A stretch of DNA of 64,000 nucleotides, from positions 18,191,422 to 18,255,421 of the forward strand of contig CM055610.1 of assembly GCA_029379385.1 (NCBI GenBank). Reading direction: 5' to 3'. The notes beneath the pieces were generated by a model, which worked only from the letters and a program-made list of their open reading frames with translations, was not told the origin of the DNA and made no database searches. Of this stretch, positions 13,069 through 25,032 are shown one piece after another. Within the stretch, counting starts at the first letter, position 1, and every line of letters begins with the position of its first letter. This DNA is from Quillaja saponaria. Its lineage: Eukaryota > Streptophyta > Magnoliopsida > Fabales > Quillajaceae. Made by a program: the position numbers and the translations under genes.

Positions 13069-14420
13069 GGCTTAATTATACTTTTGGTCCATATAATTTA
13101 CTTAAAAGTTTAGTTTAGTCCTGGTTGTTTTGATTTTCACAATTGAATTCCCATTATTTTAGAAATCAAACTATTTGATCCTAATAATTTCATAATTCCA
13201 ACAATGTAGTCTTTACTGTGAATTGCTGTTCAATTTGAAGTAACACGTCTGACGTGGACACACGAAATACTCACGATAGTCTAGCTGACATAACTATGCC
13301 CAAACTAAATCAAACTATGGCGTTTTATTTTAAACCACTCAAACACCTTCAAAATGTTGTTGTTTTGATATTTCTTTCTCCTTCATTCTTCTCATCCCAA
13401 AAACTTGAATCTCACAAAATCATGGCCTAGCACCACCAACTACCTTCACCTCCATCACTGTTGGATCTAAGCGTTTTGTTTCAAAATCGAAAGACTCATG
13501 AGAGCCACAAAGAAACTGAAGGAATCATACTCCAACCTCAAGAATCCACGAAACCACCATTGCTGAGAAATGTCACCACATGAATGCAAATAAATGTAGA
13601 CCTATTTATGTAACTAACACTTTTTTCTTCAAACTAAAATTTTTGTCTCCAACTTTCTACCTAAAGAAGAAGAAAGTGAATTCAAATTTAGCAAATGGTG
13701 GGGCTTCATCCACTCCCACCATTTCCACTTCTAACTACTTAAGTAATTGAATGAGAGTAATTAGGGTCGTTATTATCCACATCCAAACTATATCGTCACC
13801 ATCAAACTCAATTGTGCTTTTCTTCATCAAAGTTCGATTCTTCCTAATTCAACTTGCAGAACCCTACCAATCGACGAGGAAGGATAAAAGGGGTGAAATT
13901 AGGGATTTGGAATTTTTGGGGAAGATTGAAGAAGAGGATGGGGAAGAAAAAGACATTGTTTTGATCCTATTTGGGAAAGAAAAAAATTCAAAAGCTGCTT
14001 TTTTAGGGTGATCTAGACACGTGGTCATTCTCTTTGTTCACATCAAACGCTATTAACTTAAATTGAATGGCAACTCACGGTGAAGCCAACATTGTTGGAT
14101 TTTAAGACTATCAGGAATAATTCATTAAAGGGCTCACCCGGTGCACAAAATGCTCCCTAGGCTATTGCGGGGTAGGGGAGGGTGGGCGCACATGTACGCA
14201 GCCTTTCCCTTATATTTCTGCAAAGAGATTGTTTTCACTCCTCGAACCCGTAACTACAGGTCACCAAAAAAACAACTTACCGTTGCGTCAAGGCTCTCCT
14301 CTATCAGGAATAATTCATTCTGATTCAAAAAAGAAGGAGGGTTCTATTGTGAAAATCAAAACAACAGGAACTAAATTTAATTATTGAATAAATTATAAGG
14401 ACCAAAAATATAAATAAGCT
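13069..14420. mobile_element. Long-terminal-inverted-repeat DNA element with nested SINE
   Basis: The left end, about 13069-13265, starts GGCTTAATTATACTTTTGG. Its reverse complement recurs at the right end, about 14020-14420, interrupted only by the SINE at 14108-14319. Shared blocks include TGTTTTGATTTTCACAAT on one side against its complement on the other, and further in TCCAACAATGT and a TTCAATTTAAG-like block. The inverted repeats are therefore about 200 bp and imperfect. Without the SINE and its duplication the element is about 1.16 kb. The interior has only an 86-codon open frame (13751-14011) with no transposase motif, so it is non-autonomous. The ends resemble those of Mutator-like elements, but I could not find a 9-bp target duplication, so the superfamily stays open. 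Confidence 0.7.
14127..14300 (-). mobile_element. tRNA-derived SINE, Au-SINE-like
   Basis: The 19-bp sequence CTATCAGGAATAATTCATT flanks this 174-bp insert on both sides (14108-14126 and 14301-14319), a clear target-site duplication. Read on the minus strand, the insert starts with an A-box-like GACGCAACGGTAAGTTG and then carries a B-box-like ACGGGTTCGAGGAGTG, the RNA polymerase III internal promoter of tRNA-type SINEs. Its 3' end is GGTGAGCCCTTT, a T-ending rather than A-ending tail. This structure and the GCAACGGTAAG head fit the widespread plant Au SINE family. The duplication is perfect at all 19 positions, which argues for a fairly young insertion. It lies inside the right inverted repeat of the host DNA element. 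Confidence 0.9.
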
Positions 14421-14745
14421 CCATTTCATATGGTTATTCTTTAAAAACTTTTTTTCTTTTCCTTCAATGAGCTTGGGAGTAAAGAAGAGGGGAATGTATA
14501 TGTATAGATAAGCTTGTATGCCCCCATCAAGACTCGAACATGAGACATATGTCTTGCAGGTCAAACTAGTAACTAATTAGTATAATAATAATTACTTAAA
14601 TCAACCAGTGAGACGATAACTTTCTGCTGTTGCTATTGCTAATCAAGGACATTCTTGTTTGGTACACAAGAGAAACAGCACCAAATAGTTTACTTATATT
14701 CTATCCAACTTCATCTAGATGTTTCCGGATACTGGTAGCCACGTA

Positions 14746-14840
14746 GGATAGGATAGGATAGGATAGGACAGGATAGGATAGGATAGGATAGGACAGGACA
14801 GGACAGGACAGGACAGGACAGGACAGGACAGGACAGGACA
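14746..14840. repeat. Pentanucleotide array of GGATA and GGACA units
   Basis: Nineteen perfect 5-bp units run without interruption: four GGATA, one GGACA, four GGATA, then ten GGACA. The two unit types differ by one base, so the array has two homogeneous blocks and one switch in the middle. It lies about 1.3 kb upstream of the coiled-coil gene start and about 150 bp before a possible 5' UTR splice donor near 14998. Confidence 0.97.
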
Positions 14841-16018
14841 GTTCGGAGATTTTAGGTTGGGTTCTGGGCTGGTAGGATAAGGAAACAACAGAAGGAAAAC
14901 CAGAAAACACGCACTCCACGACCGAAGAAAACAAGTACCCCGACTGAACTGAGAACCAGAAACACCGGCCAAAATCTTCTCCGCACATTCTGAGAAGGTA
15001 GGCCATTCCTTCTCGCTCTTTATCTTTCTCTCTCTTCGGCTGTTTGAGAACAACTTCTCAATCTGCCTACAATAATTGACTTTGTGAAGTAGATTTATTT
15101 TGAAGGGTATAGAGGTTCTGTAAATTTTGTGAAGTAGATATTGAATTCCTCTTGTTAAATGAGAGTAGATAATGAAGCTGTCATGTAATGTTAACCAATT
15201 GAACATTTTTTTCTCTCATGGTCAGATGACCAGTTTAGAGAGATTAGTCTATCAAAACAACAATAAGCATTGTGGGAAACACTAAATCTTGTATAAAAAC
15301 TTTTCGGTTTCAATCTGATTGTGAGGAATGAAAACTTGTAAGGCAGGAATGAGTTTGAGTAAATCGAAGCATTTTTTATTTTTTTTCTTTTATTGTAAGT
15401 TGAGTATGACCTTGAACATATAACTTATTTGTTTCTCAATTGAGTTTATATCTTTCTAGTTCATTAGAGACCTAATGAGTCATAGGCTACACAATAGGGA
15501 TAGGCTATCACTTCTTGATTTATAGTTATCTTGAAACAGTAGAGAATAGTAATCAGTGGACTTATTGGAGGGAAAAATTGGCGCCACATGTATAATGATT
15601 GGCTTGCGCACTGGAAAATTAGTTGATTAGGTTTGGAATTTGTATGATGAGTTGGAATTACAATACTTCTATTTCAGGAATTATAGTTTTGACTTTTAAG
15701 GTTAATTTTGGTTGATGACTTGTAAATTTGTAATTTACGGAGTTGTAACTGTTATGTTGTATTCGATATATGAAATGGGTCTGCCTATTTTTCAACCAGC
15801 AACTAACTGTATGGGTATGTAATTATTTTGTTCTCTGTCATTTGTGTTTGTGGATCATAACTTGTGTTGCTGACTTGTAGCACTTTTTTGGATGATAACT
15901 TTTGGATATGGTAACTGCTTATTTTTTCATATCCTGTCCCGTCTATGTTCTTCTACTTATTACTGTCTGGCCTACCAAATGCAGCCATAGGTTTTTTCCT
16001 TTCGTAAGTTTGAGGAAG

Positions 16019-19000
16019 ATGATATTGAACTTTGGGAATGTGTTTGCCATGGGTGTCTCATATAGGCCTCTATCAAGACCCATGTGCTTTGCTTGCAATA
16101 TCAACACAGAGCAGCTACGTCTTCAACTAGACCAGCTTCATTCTGAAGCAGAGAGCACCAGAGCCAAAGGTACAACCCATTGCTCTCTCTATCTCCTCCC
16201 TCTCCCCTAACTGGTAATTTTCTCTTCCTTTCTTGTCTTTATTGATAATAATAATAATGAGGATTTAGTGATGAAGAATCTTTATCTAGGAAACTTCAGT
16301 TTTGAGATATTACTAGGAGTAGTTATTTAAAAGAAGGGAGAAACTTGGGTCCCCTTAAGTGGAGATGGTAAAAATTGTCATGCTTTTTTTTTTTTTTTTT
16401 TTTCATTTTGTAATGTCATGAACTGATGCATGTGTGTGCGTATAAAAATTAAAGTCATAATTTTTTCAATGATAATGGTCTTGAAGATATCCTATATAAG
16501 AGGAAACCAAATGTTGGTTGTGTTGCATTTATGCTATGGTAGTTTTGGTTTATCGTTTCCTTGTTAAAATATGTCTGCCAAGGGAAGTTCCATTGTTAAC
16601 CATTTGTGCTATTGTAGAATCCTAGTTTTTTCCCCTCTAATCATGGTCAATTTTTCTTTTTCTTGCTTTGGTAACATTCTAGTCTTCTAGACTTAACAAC
16701 TCATTGTGTTTATATTTGACATTTTCCCTTCCATGTTTGACTGCCAGCATATGTAAGGACTTAGAACACACACTGCTTTCACTCATTGATGTAATTTAAA
16801 AATTATGTATGGTGGGTGAGGCAGCAAATAATGCAAGATTGAGGTTTCTGCGGTTGTCAGAGGCAGCAGAGAAGCTTCAACGACAAGCTTCTGGAAGTGT
16901 TCAAAAGAGGAAGGACAATGATGCAAGGGAACTACTTTTTCAGAAGAAGAAGGTCTTGCAGGCTTTGGAGAAGTCCAAAAGCCGCATTGAATTGCTTGAT
17001 GAGCTTTCCACTAAGCTTAATGAGGTGGATTTAATTGATGCTCACTGTCAGAATATTTTTTCCAACACACTCCTCGTGATTAACTTATGACTGGTGTTTG
17101 GACAATAATGTGTTGTTAATGATTTTACTACCTTGCATATGATTCATCACGTAGATTCTTGACCTCTGTTAAATAAAATAGATTGAGGAAAAGGATTGTG
17201 GGCTTGATTGATGAATCAAAGTCTATATCTATAAATCTTTATTTATAATAAACAATAAAACATAGACTTTCACATCTAAGCAATGTGAGACTTAGCAATA
17301 CAATACTAATATATTCCTAACACTCTCCCTCAAGATGGTTCTTATAATGCTCAATTTTGTACAAGTAAAACCCAATTATCAATCTTAACACTTCTTTCAC
17401 TTACAAAAACCTAAGAAAAATAGGTTAAACTTCAATATGCTTGACGAACATACTGGTATATTGTACTCTTGTAGTATCGTGAACAATATCTTTATTGGCT
17501 GGAAAGTGACACAGTGGGAAAGTTCACGTAGGTTCTATTTGAGCTGTCAAACCTTAAAACAAAGAAGCTTGAAAAGGGGTGGGGTTGAGCCATCCTTTAG
17601 GCGAATAGATAACTAGGGATAGAGAAAAGTGGGAATAACTAGGCTAGAAAGGATAACTGGCTGCAAAGCCCTTTTTATTTATTTATTTTCCTCATACTGT
17701 TTTATTTAACATGGTATCAAAGTAGAGGTTAAATAAAACATAATGAGGAAAAAGGGTTGTAGCTTGAATTAGTCAAAGCCTATACCCATGATCTTTATTT
17801 GAAGTAAACAATAAAACATAAACTTTCATATCTAAGCAATGTACAATCTCTTGTGTGGCCAATATTTTAGAGGGATTGTGTTAAAGATTTGTGAATCAAA
17901 AAGCCTGGTTTTGTTATGACGTAGAGGCATTCAAAAGCACATATTGGACAAAAACCGGATATGCTGAAGTAATTCATACTTGATTTTGGGTTATTGACAT
18001 AATATAATATTAAATAGCTAGGAATACATATTCTGAGGACATGATTCCACAATCCAAATGAAGATATAGATTAGAAAACTAAGTTATTGTGCCATTCAAG
18101 AGACGAAACTCTAGGTAGAGTGCTCATGTAAACATAGGTTGTAGCTGTTTGTACAGTATATATAGGTGGGTCATAAATCATATGATTGTGGAAGCGTAAG
18201 ATCTCTGTTAGGTGATATATAAATTGAACAAGAAAAACAGGATGCTGGAGTTTTTTTAGTGGTTGCGAGTTACGGGTTAAAATGTTAAGATTACAATTGG
18301 TTCAGTATAATGGTTGTACGTGAGGTGGTTTCTGACAGTGAAACAGAAAGGCTTAGGATATGGCTTCTTGAAGTATAACTATATAAGCAATTGATACTTA
18401 ACTTCAATTCTTGCCTATAATTTTATGAGGAGAAATATTCAAATATAACTGACTCACCTGCAGACAGATTGGGTTTTTCTTTAAATTAAATTAATGCCAT
18501 GTATAGCTTCTATAAATCAGCACAAGCATGTTGGACACTTCTTCTCATGTGATGATAAGTCTTTTCCATGCTTCAATTGACAACTAGGACGCCCATCATC
18601 CCAGAATAATATCATGTTTGTTTCATATATGATCTTTATTGTTAAGCTCACTCTTTTCTAATTTGTTCTTACTATTCTTTTTTTTTTTGGGGGGGAGGGG
18701 GGGGGCGCAGATATCTTGTTAAAGGACTTTTTTTTTTTGGCCAACTATATTAAATAGAAGCCTAATGATGGTTTCAGGCAATATCTGTAAAAGAAAGTCA
18801 GCTGATTGGTCATGTTGCTTTGGATCTTGAAGATGAGAGAAAAGATGCTTCAGGTCCAGTTCGAATTGTTTCTCCTAAGCAGGAAGTTCGAGAAGATCTT
18901 GCGGATAAGTTAGACTCTGATGTGCTGAATGTTGGTGAAAATGAAGAGCTGCAGCTCTGTATGGAGAGTGAAGGAAGCTTATCTAGTGAGGAAGAGTCCA

Positions 19001-19459
19001 CAGATGTTCAGGATTCCCCGGGCTTGGATATTTGGAATAAGAATAACACAATTAGCAGCTTGAGGGGAATATCTTCTTATGATGCCTTCTTGGAACATCT
19101 GGATCAACAGCTGAACAAAATTGAAATCAAACTAGTCACTGTTCTGGAAGTCTCAACCTTGGTACTGGACAGTGAAGAGAAGCCAAAAAATTCAAAGGTG
19201 CAACAAACAGTGGAACTTCTCGAGAGCATCCGTGGCATAAGACAGAGGTAAGCATTTTATTTCAGCTTAATTACCCATCTTCTCTATTTTGAAGATTTAT
19301 TGACAATTATTGCTGACTGCTGAGATGCTTACTAGTTACCTAACTTATCATGAAGCACCAATTCTCTTGGAAAAAAGTTGAACATATGTTTACAATCCTT
19401 GAAATCTTTAATTTCACAGGATTACAAGTAACAAGGAAGCAAAGGTTGGGATCAGATAG
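16019..19459 (+). CDS. Unknown plant coiled-coil protein, 286 aa, four exons
   Basis: Exons 16019-16169, 16825-17024, 18778-19247 and 19420-19459 join in one frame through GT-AG sites and give 286 residues. I know similar plant proteins but no assigned function. Residues about 27-120 are a charged, heptad-rich coiled coil (TEQLRLQLDQLHSEAESTRA onward), reminiscent of PspA/VIPP1-type helices. The middle is acidic and Ser/Glu-rich, and a second helical part starts at SSYDAFLEHLDQQLNKIE. The start at 16019 (MILNFGNVFAMG) is chosen as the first ATG of this exon near the conserved block. An in-frame ATG at 15902 would add a hydrophobic leader, and MGVSYRPLSRP is also possible. A 5' UTR exon may end at about 14998. 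Intron 2 contains a rearranged TRIM. After the stop codon the frame continues with hydrophobic codons up to a donor at about 19496, so the C terminus may be truncated. Confidence 0.7.
17167..17842 (-). mobile_element. Degenerate, rearranged TRIM in an intron
   Basis: A 156-bp LTR at 17167-17322 (TGTTAAAT...CCTAACA on the plus strand) is followed by CTCTCCCTCAAG, which on the minus strand is a purine tract next to a 3' LTR. A second, truncated copy lies at about 17727-17842 in the same orientation. Between them, about 17665-17711 is a plus-oriented LTR end (TTTTATTTAACA) followed at once by TGGTATCAAAG, a primer-binding-site match. The right side is thus an inverted pair of LTR ends around a 15-base spacer. 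The LTR resembles that of the TRIM at 7341-8166 (TGTTAG, TTAGTATT, ATTG.TTAGAT, AAGTCT), so they look like one family. No coding frame is present. Confidence 0.7.
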
Positions 19460-21787
19460 ATATTCATACTTGCTATGCTCATCTTCTTCTTTCAGGTGAA
19501 CTAATTTCTACTATTTCTTTTTTAGCAGTAAATAAGTTATTGGAAGAGGAAAGATGCTTAAATTACAGTTACAAAGTTGTGCTGATATCTTTCACTTAGT
19601 AAACTAGTCTACCTTTAACATAATGGGTCAAATTTTAGGAGCATTAAATATGAAACTCCCTGTACTGAGGAAAGCTAGTGAAGTTGTGAGATCCATGCTT
19701 TTCATTTGAACTCAAAGTCTATTCAATTTATTGTGTCATCAAAATTATTTTAGTTGCCTGCTGAATATGTAATCTGAAAATCAGTGCAGCTCTTGGTGAA
19801 AGATTATTTCTCGGAGAAGCTTTCTTCAGAAGGTAAGCACGCTCAAGACAAATTATTGTCCTCTCGGTGTGTATTAGGAAAAATCATTTCAACGTTCCCA
19901 CTTTGGTTTTAAAATTGTTGTTTAGGAATTAGCATATTGAGTTCTATATCTATGGTTGTTATATGCAGGACAGATGTTGTGGCTTCCTGATACATTTCCA
20001 TTTTACAGTACATCTTGTTAGATGTTCTGTGTCTAATATAAGTCAAACCTTTGAGTTGTTACATTTGAAAATAATATTCTCCCTCTTTCTGATATTGGTC
20101 TCTTAACATATATGGATGAAAATGTAGACATGAGATTGAAGATTGTGTTAATGGTACAGGGTGTCCTGGCGTTTCTAGATATAATTATCACATTTCCTAT
20201 ACATTGGGCGATGAGAAATGTCTATGGGAGTCTTATCGGGAGTTTTATTGCTTCATTTTGGCATCAGTGGAAATAACATGAAGTAAGCTTTGACTACATT
20301 CTGAACTAGTACATTCGACTTCGTAATGTAAAATATATCAAGTAAGCTTCAACCACTAAAGGAGGGTAAAAAGATTAATGAATTAGTTATGTTAAAACCT
20401 ATTAAGCTTCATTTTTCAGTAATTTGGTAGGTTGCAAAATGGCTAAGGACAGACAGAGTGGAGTATTGGGCAGATCAAATTAGGAAAAATGGAATTAGTT
20501 AGTGAGAAGCTGTCAAATAACCTTTAAAAGAATACATGAAAGTAAAAAAATATATGGAATTATGTGGGTCTACCAAAGATGGAAAAAGTGGGGGAGGTTA
20601 CATAGAATAAAAGGTCGGTGTGATTATCTAATTCTGGGTTGAGTTATAAAATGTAACATGCTATGAGAAACATGTGATAATTTTCTAGGTGTATTTAGCT
20701 AGATTTTAATTACACTTTGCCTTGATTGAAGAAATTTTTTATGAATTAACTTCATGTCAATTTCTTATAAAAGTAATCTCGCCTCTGTTTTTGGATTGTT
20801 TTTGCATTCTCTTTGCTTTTACATGTTGGATATTGGAACTTCTTGTTGTAAACTCACTTTTTACCACACCAAATTCAAATTGCAGTTGCTAAAGAAAATC
20901 ACAAGCATAATACGGGCAGTTGCATCGGCATCAGGACTAAATGTAAGCTATCTGCAGGTTACTTTTTGTGGACTCTTCGTATTTGGATGATATGGTAGAT
21001 CTCCTTTGACAGAACAAGATAACATGTCAGAGGTAAAGCAACAGTTTAGATACTTGCTGAATAGGGACAAGTTTAAATGGTTCTCTACTAGAAACCCCTA
21101 AACCTGTATAGTAGTTGTGTTCTTGCATCTAATAAACCGTGTACATCAGTCAATATTTGTCAAGTCTCGTAAACAATTGTCGCATGACTAAGGCATCCTT
21201 TTTGATGAATTATGGGTGTGCTAGAGCTGAATGTGCTGAAGTTATTGTAAACGTTTGGAAGATGAAAATGCAATTTCAAGGAAAGAGTTTTGAGTTCAAG
21301 TATTGTTACTATGAACAAGATAGAAATTTTCTTCACATGCAGACGTAAAACATATATTTGCTTGCCACGTCTAGTAGTATAGGCATGTAACCAAGCAATG
21401 GCTGGCAGTGTGAAATGTCTTAAAAGGTCGGTGTAGTGGCCTTGATCTTCCATGGGTGGAGTTCTTCCTCATGATGCACTCTTCCCTGTAGTTAATAGGA
21501 TTCCCATCCACCAAAGGTGGGTAGCAGAGTATATACATTTCTTTTAAACCATATGAGTAATGCAACCGAAAGGTGTCAATCATAATGGGATGCAATGAAA
21601 CAGTCCCAATAAATCTAAATGCATTTGCAACAGAAAACTCCAGCCAGCTTGCTGCATGACCAGGTTTCTGAACCTGTTGAAACCATCTTCTATACTACAT
21701 AGTTCATAGAGGTTTTAATTGAGGCTGTTGGTATGGTAATTAGGGAAAGATGGGGACAAGGTTCCATTAAGGTAATCTACGTTTGAA
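19460..21787. other. Downstream region of the coiled-coil gene; possible UTR exons
   Basis: A donor-like TTTCAG/GTGAAC lies at about 19496. At about 19788-19833, TGCAG/CTCTTGGTG ... TCAGAAG/GTAAGC looks like a small exon. Both could be 3' UTR exons of the coiled-coil gene or remains of a lost C-terminal coding part. A further exon-like block at about 20886-20940 is less certain. No other gene is visible up to the TPK stop codon. Confidence 0.35.
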
Positions 21788-23278
21788 TCAGTGGGGTTCC
21801 ATGAGATCAGCAAGAGTGATCCTGCCACAATTGCTACTATCCAAGGTGTCAAATTGTTTGCAGACTTGCAAGATGTCCTTCTCAGCAATCTTTCCCATTT
21901 CTTTAAGCTTGAAAATAACATATTCAGACTTGCTGAAACCACAAAAAGGGTATAACTAAGAACATTGCAAAATCAAGAAGCTGTCTTTGAATATGGAAAC
22001 TCTATGAACAGAACATAAATTTAACATTCATTGCAACCAATCAAGAAGCTCTAAGAGGTATTACTAAATTAGGTTTCTTTCCTATAATGCTACCAGATCT
22101 GATTAGTTTCCTTCGATGTTTCTGTTAGTTACTATAGCTCTTGGCTTGCAACTTCAATGATATGCTTGTCTTCTCTTTTTTTCTACATATAGGGGCCCAA
22201 CTCCCAACCATACAAAAGTCAGCTATAAATCTATATTTAAAACATATTGTAGATACCTGATGGATCCATCATGGTCAAGGTCAGCAGCCAGTAAATCCGC
22301 CAAAGTAATCTTCTTCTGCAGAACCCATTTTGCAATCCTGCGATTTCTTTTGTCAAGCCTGAGCTCAGTGAGGTACAGAAATGCCCTAGCAACAGCCAAT
22401 GTGCTTATCAATAGCCATATAATTGCAAAGCACCTTCCCCATGTTGTTGTGAAAGCATAATCCCCATAACCCACAGTTGTCACAGATGTAACAGAGAGAT
22501 AAAAACTATCAACCCAATTCAAATTCTCTAGAAAATGCACCATAAATGTCCCTATGGCAATGCAACCAATTACAACTGCTAAAGCCAAGAACACTTTCGT
22601 TCTAATCCTCATTCTTCCTTTCTCTGTATCTACCATATATGTTTTAACCATTGTGTTGAATTGATTCTCATCTACAGTGCTCAATAACACTGCCTCTTGT
22701 CTATCACAAATATATGAGACCAACCCATTGAGCAGAATATCAACAAATCCAAAACCAACTAGAATGAAAAAACATGTAAATAGTTTGGTGAATGTTGTGT
22801 TAGGAACAATGTCTCCATAGCCAATTGTGCAAAGAGTGACAACAGTGAAGTACAAGGCATCTACAGGTTTCAATGTGGCATGGCCCTTGAAGGTCCCACT
22901 TGTTAGGTATATCACAATCCCGATTATGGCATACAAAATGACACCGATAAAGGCTTGCCGGACTATCAAAGGTGTCGACTTTGTAGGAGGCCTAGGATCA
23001 AAGGTATCATGGTAATCTTCCCTGATACCGGTGAATACTGAAGGAGCAGATTGTGAGCGATGAGTAATTTTTCTTCTCTTGTTCAAGTTGGCTATAAGAT
23101 TGATATAAGAAGAAGACTTGGGTGTGGTGATGATCTGAATAATTTCATCATTGGTGATAAGATGTGCAGTAGACTGGCGCCGAGCTGGACCAAGGTCTGA
23201 ACGGAATTCTCTCTTTGGTGATGTTCTGGTAGATGAGTTTTCTGCTCCTCCTGTCTTGAAAAGAAGAGGTTCATCCAT
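21788..23278 (-). CDS. Two-pore K+ channel, TPK/KCO type
   Basis: Exon 1 (23278-22257) and exon 2 (21932-21788) encode 388 residues. The protein has the layout of plant TPK channels, K+-selective channels mostly of the vacuolar membrane. TM1 is about 106-126, pore 1 has the selectivity filter TIGYGD (151-156), and TM2 is about 166-186. TM3 is about 229-250, pore 2 has TVGYGD (268-273), and TM4 is about 283-303. The C-terminal EF hand DLDHDGSISKSE (333-344) keeps all calcium-ligand positions and is split by the intron. The second EF hand (around FDTLDSSNCGRITLADL) is degenerate. In the N terminus RSQSAP (74-79) fits the mode I 14-3-3 motif RSxSxP, through which TPKs of this family are activated. 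MDEPLL is chosen as the start; an in-frame ATG seven codons upstream (23299) is possible. Both pores keep GYGD, so it should be functional. Confidence 0.95.
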
Positions 23279-25032
23279 GGTGAATCTGCATGGTATCACT
23301 AGCTATTAGATGCTTTGTTTTCCTTGGACTAACAAGCCGACCCATAATAACTACAAGTCAACGCAGAGAAGAAAAGTATGGTTTTGATAGGCTGTTGGTC
23401 ATGAAGAGTCATACAATAAAGTAACTAAGTGGCAATCCTTATTTAGTAGTTGACTGGTAAGTTCTCCACCTATCAAAAAAATAAAGGTTCTCCACCTAAA
23501 AGCAGTTTACTTTTAGTGTACTTTTAGTATTGAAGGAAACTGTTCCCTGATGGGTTAGGCACCTTTTCCTGGTTTGAAAACCAGTCACACTCATTTTGAA
23601 GTCCCTAGTCATATGGGTAAGTCACAGCAGAAAGGGAGATATGAAAGTGTTTCTCCCATTGCTGGGTGCTATGGCTGAAAGTTTGAAACTTTTATTAGTG
23701 CAACAGTAACATCATCTAAGAAATCAATAGGCTGCGCAGACCAGCCAGCATCAGTCCCCATAGTCTGGATCTTGTGGTGGTGTAGAATGAATTCAAAAGC
23801 ACAAGTAGCCCATCAGTCCAAAGTTCACCTCACAGCATCACATACGTACAAGCTAGAGTGGATTTTCTGATTGTCTTGCTTCTTCATCTCATTGCTCAGG
23901 AAGGCTGAATTATTATCACGTACACTATTCATATTGCTCTTCATGTTTTGTGGAGCAAGTAAAATCATTACAGCTTCAATGGTCACTAATTAATAAGAGA
24001 GTGAAATGGTGATGATTAATGATAATATCATCTCATGAAATAGTTAATACTTAGGTCTTTTAACATTATGTCAAAGTTTTTATGACAGATGTTCACACAA
24101 TTTTTGGTTCTTACCAATATTCATTTTATAATTAAATTTTAGCATAATGTATGAGAATGGCACTACATTCTCCATGTATTGATAAGTTTAGCATATTATT
24201 ATGTGCATTAGCGCAAATTATTTTTTTATTTCTAAAAACAATAGATCTTTAACATAGTATATATGAGCATTTTTAACTGTTTATAACCAAGTGATACAAA
24301 ACTTGAAAACTTTTCGTCTTTTACAATCAATAATAACATAAATACGAAATAACATACTCTAATTTCAAACTCAAATTATAAGCATAAGTCGATTTACATA
24401 CCACAAAATAAGATGGACTAGTTTATGAGTTTTTACCTTGAGATTGAAGTGTTAGGATTATAGAATAGATTTGTATCCCATCATCACATCTTTGTTGATA
24501 TTTTCTCCTATTTAAAATGTACCATGAACATGGATTATTTCATTCGTTTTTTTAGTTTGGTTGATTTGTTCAGGTGTAAAAATAGTAACAATAATAATAT
24601 CTTAGATTTACTTCGACAAGTACCAACTCTGAGACTCTGACTTATAAGACAACACCCATATTTTTTTATTTTTTTTAAGAAAAAACCTCCTTGATTGTGA
24701 CCTAGGAAGCCTCCTAATTATACATTCTTTGACCGTTCATTTGGAAGATGTGATAGATCCTACGGTTTTTGAGCAGACTGTGATATTTATTAACTGACAG
24801 GGAGTGATATTAGCGTGACTCGATGACTTTGTATTACTAATATACTCACTCAGTCCACCTTAGGAAAGAAAATCGCAATATAATTATAAGCCAAAAGAAA
24901 GACAAGGAAAGGGATTTTGTGTGGTTTACAGAGGGTTTTTGTTTGGCTCATCGGAAAATTTTGGAACAGCCAGCCGCAAAGAAAGTTCTCTGCTTTTTAA
25001 GAGATAGAAACTGAAGGAAATTTTTTGACAAA
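23279..25032. other. Divergent intergenic region
   Basis: This lies between the TPK gene (minus) and the GIP1-like gene (plus), so it should hold both promoters and 5' UTRs. No coding frame is visible. The sequence near 23300-23900 is less AT-rich than 24000-24700. The last 130 bases before 25033, purine-rich, fit a 5' UTR. Confidence 0.5.

Noticed and set aside
14701..15206. Two overlapping minus-strand frames rich in repeated Ser, Cys, Pro, Val and Leu
   Set aside because: They only read through the pentanucleotide array and have no family match or splice context.
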